DNA from: an uncultured Spirochaetaceae bacterium
GTDB lineage: Bacteria; Spirochaetota; Spirochaetia; Sphaerochaetales; Sphaerochaetaceae
Assembly: GCA_944389065.1 (NCBI GenBank)
Contig: CALXKZ010000007.1
Location: 1-64,000 of the forward strand
Direction: 5' to 3'
DNA length: 64,000 bases
A program made the position numbers and the translations under genes. The notes under the pieces were generated by a model. The model had not been told where the DNA came from. It was given only the letters and a program-made list of their open reading frames with translations, and did no database searches. Positions 63,301 to 64,000 of this stretch are shown here, piece after piece (the first letter of the stretch is position 1; every line of letters begins with the position of its first letter).

Positions 63301-63435
63301 GCTTCATACCTCCAGCGCCGCATGAGGATTGGGTATAACAGGGCAGCAAGGCTTATAGAGATGATGGAGGATGATGGTATCGTAGGGCCACCGAATGGAT
63401 CAAAGCCTCGCGAGATCATCGATTACACAAAGTGA
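60307..63435 (+). CDS. ftsK: DNA translocase FtsK/SpoIIIE
   Basis: A 1042-residue protein. Residues 1-150 hold about four membrane helices. Residues 155-250 are a Lys/Glu/Ala-rich, probably helical stretch, and 250-530 a low-complexity acidic linker, both unusually long. The motor follows: Walker A GTTGSGKS (720-727), Walker B LIMDEFAD (about 826), and TQRPSADVITG. The last 70 residues are the winged gamma domain (SYLQRRMRIGYNRAARLIEMM) that reads polar DNA sequences. It clears chromosome ends at division. It overlaps rsmG by ATGA and the next gene by TGATG. Confidence 0.95.
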   Translation: MKKYRFSLIIALVLLSAGALAGVAGYLAASQMLPAAISAAVERVLSVYSFGLYPMSLSLGIFLFLEGLMIISFRRKKRATMVLSVPYWICIYLTFLAYFHLGQGNPEPSFLMAPIDPERELLVFVCAVLEILLYAALAAVFAPLDKRIRKKNEFRAKQISAEEASSDDEKAEEPVIERDEKAGERYLKDKEKAERKIRKKAEKEARKEERRAEKKARKEADKQERAEARAEARAEKKAAKAAMKEAAAAAKNRQANDLDASESFTAAGPYVPHAAADPNKPVEFPDIADLPELKTIHQDAVSSVSGHDLKEDIPASEESSDVQSVHRNIDTDVFSEVKKEIEREEAEEEPEEEEKIHFDFKHPKPFARGGMLEATLENMMKDQEPIEKPKKPIIGFDDDRKEQKEKRNSSSFAPSTLSPEHPRYRMFESLTHSPNVSHFPSKAFVAEESTGDDQLAASESSAAVQQAISVEKSSPLPSAENVLEKPVIHQTVPSEEIKDTVPEKMASFDPFTAPPKKKASMEEPASMNDETPPRQENELMLSVGIGNLRSNEYGYGSIAQRARQKYSFPSDSILYDYPGISTEIDDETRATGDTIVRTLAEFNVEVELDNIVKGPTVTMYELRLHEGTLVSKVTSKYNELSLNLGGVHIRILAPVPGKQVVGIEVPNKKRAVVGFKDMLREYKKNPDSSKLSVPMILGRTITGSPQIIDVAKMPHMLIAGTTGSGKSVCINTFICTVLYTRSPKEVRFIMIDPKVVELSIYNGIPHLLTPVITEPKKVVKALKWLCDEMDRRYNMLSRFGVRNIKGLNDKIQNEKLPAEKLPYIVLIMDEFADIMTSSVGKDVDTFVARLTAKARAAGIHLVLATQRPSADVITGTIKSNFPARIAFAVSSGLNSRIILDEQGAENLLGKGDMIFMDPAQLGNKRIQGAFLSDEEVDGISSASKRNGEPDYLTDDIFEDDPEPSEDVSDGGGNFSEEDSDEVLYEEAKRICYERKTASASYLQRRMRIGYNRAARLIEMMEDDGIVGPPNGSKPREIIDYTK

Positions 63436-64000
63436 TGGAAAGAAGCGCAATCAGGAATGGAAAGATTGTCAGGGAGTGCGAAGCTGTGCTTCCTGTCGCA
63501 TATAGAGAAGTGCAGTATTCGTTTTCTGTATACGAGGCACTGCGGATTATAAAGGGCCATGTTGTTCATCTTGATGATCATTTGAGAAGGCTTGCCATGT
63601 CCTGCAGTGCCATCCATCTTATCCATCCTTTTGATGACCAAGTGATTTCCTCCTCAATCGAAGCTCTGATCAAAGCTGACGGAATACAGAATGCGACAAT
63701 GCGGATTCTGATTGTTGGAGGCGATAAGCCTTTGTTTTTCATAACATATACGGATCTTCTATCATATCCTGATAGCTACTACAGTGAAGGAATCGGCTGT
63801 ACGCTCTATCATGGTGAGAGATTTCTTCCAGAGGCAAAGACATCGAATCTTCTGATGCAGTATATAGCACTCGAGGAGGCAAAGAGCAAAGGAGCATTCG
63901 AAGCGCTTCTTGTGAATAGATCCGGGCTTGTGCTTGAAGGAACGAGAAGCAATTTCTATGGGTTATCCAATGACCGGCTCTATACAGCCCCGGATAACCT
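63435..64000 (+). CDS. Class IV PLP aminotransferase or 4-amino-4-deoxychorismate lyase (5' part)
   Basis: The frame runs from the ATG at 63435 past the window edge; 188 residues are seen. The fold type IV pattern is visible: SVYEALRIIKGHVVHLDDHLRRL at the start, KTSNLLMQYIALEEAKSKGA with the likely PLP-site lysine region, and LVLEGTRSNFYGL, the E-G-x-x-S-N motif. It could be a branched-chain aminotransferase, D-amino-acid aminotransferase or PabC; the length and missing C-terminus prevent a choice. It overlaps ftsK by one base. Confidence 0.8.
   Translation, partial: MERSAIRNGKIVRECEAVLPVAYREVQYSFSVYEALRIIKGHVVHLDDHLRRLAMSCSAIHLIHPFDDQVISSSIEALIKADGIQNATMRILIVGGDKPLFFITYTDLLSYPDSYYSEGIGCTLYHGERFLPEAKTSNLLMQYIALEEAKSKGAFEALLVNRSGLVLEGTRSNFYGLSNDRLYTAPDN

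Noticed and set aside
1-64000. CRISPR arrays, insertion sequences or prophage
   Set aside because: No regularly spaced repeats, transposase or phage genes were seen; neither tRNA shows a flanking repeat or integrase.

Overview
The window looks like chromosome of an anaerobic, fermentative bacterium, most plausibly a spirochaete of the Sphaerochaeta type. The signs are moderate GC, AGGAGG-type ribosome sites, TGA used as an ordinary stop, dense operons with ATGA and TGATG overlaps, a rex-linked [FeFe]-hydrogenase cluster, a BspA-like lipoprotein and a DUF1846 protein. The lineage is an inference; no rRNA or other taxonomic marker is present. I see no phage, insertion sequence or CRISPR array.

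Layout: 1-4978 holds the end of a tripartite tricarboxylate transporter operon (tctC, tctB, tctA), a Gfo/Idh oxidoreductase and a ROK regulator, probably an uptake and catabolism unit for an organic acid or sugar acid. A vsr gene with an internal stop and a candidate structured RNA follow. On the minus strand come an esterase and a MATE pump; on the plus strand an E2-like acyltransferase with metY and metA (methionine by O-acetylhomoserine). A BspA-like surface lipoprotein with a frameshifted leader separates these from argC-argJ-argB-argD and an alpha/beta hydrolase.

19283-25424 is a minus-strand block: glutamate dehydrogenase, DUF1846 and a sodium-coupled transporter, then an HPt protein, an I42-type inhibitor lipoprotein and a TPR membrane protein. 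25552-36619 holds tandem thioesterases, a phosphofructokinase-exopolyphosphatase-polyphosphate kinase operon, asd, a metallo-hydrolase, yajC, secD, secF and ispH. 36621-42416 is rex followed by a five-gene cluster: a 2Fe-2S protein, a sensory-type hydrogenase with PAS domain, a SpoIIE-type phosphatase, a second 2Fe-2S protein and a catalytic hydrogenase. This is the most interesting block.

42461-49724 is mixed: a MATE pump, two tRNA-Arg genes (CCG and CCT), an HTH regulator, a LysE exporter, a TetR regulator, clpB, a nucleotidyltransferase and a degenerate macro-domain protein. 50019-54847 is a complete branched-chain amino acid ABC transporter operon. The window ends with epmA-efp (minus strand) and mnmE-mnmG-rsmG-ftsK followed by a truncated class IV aminotransferase.
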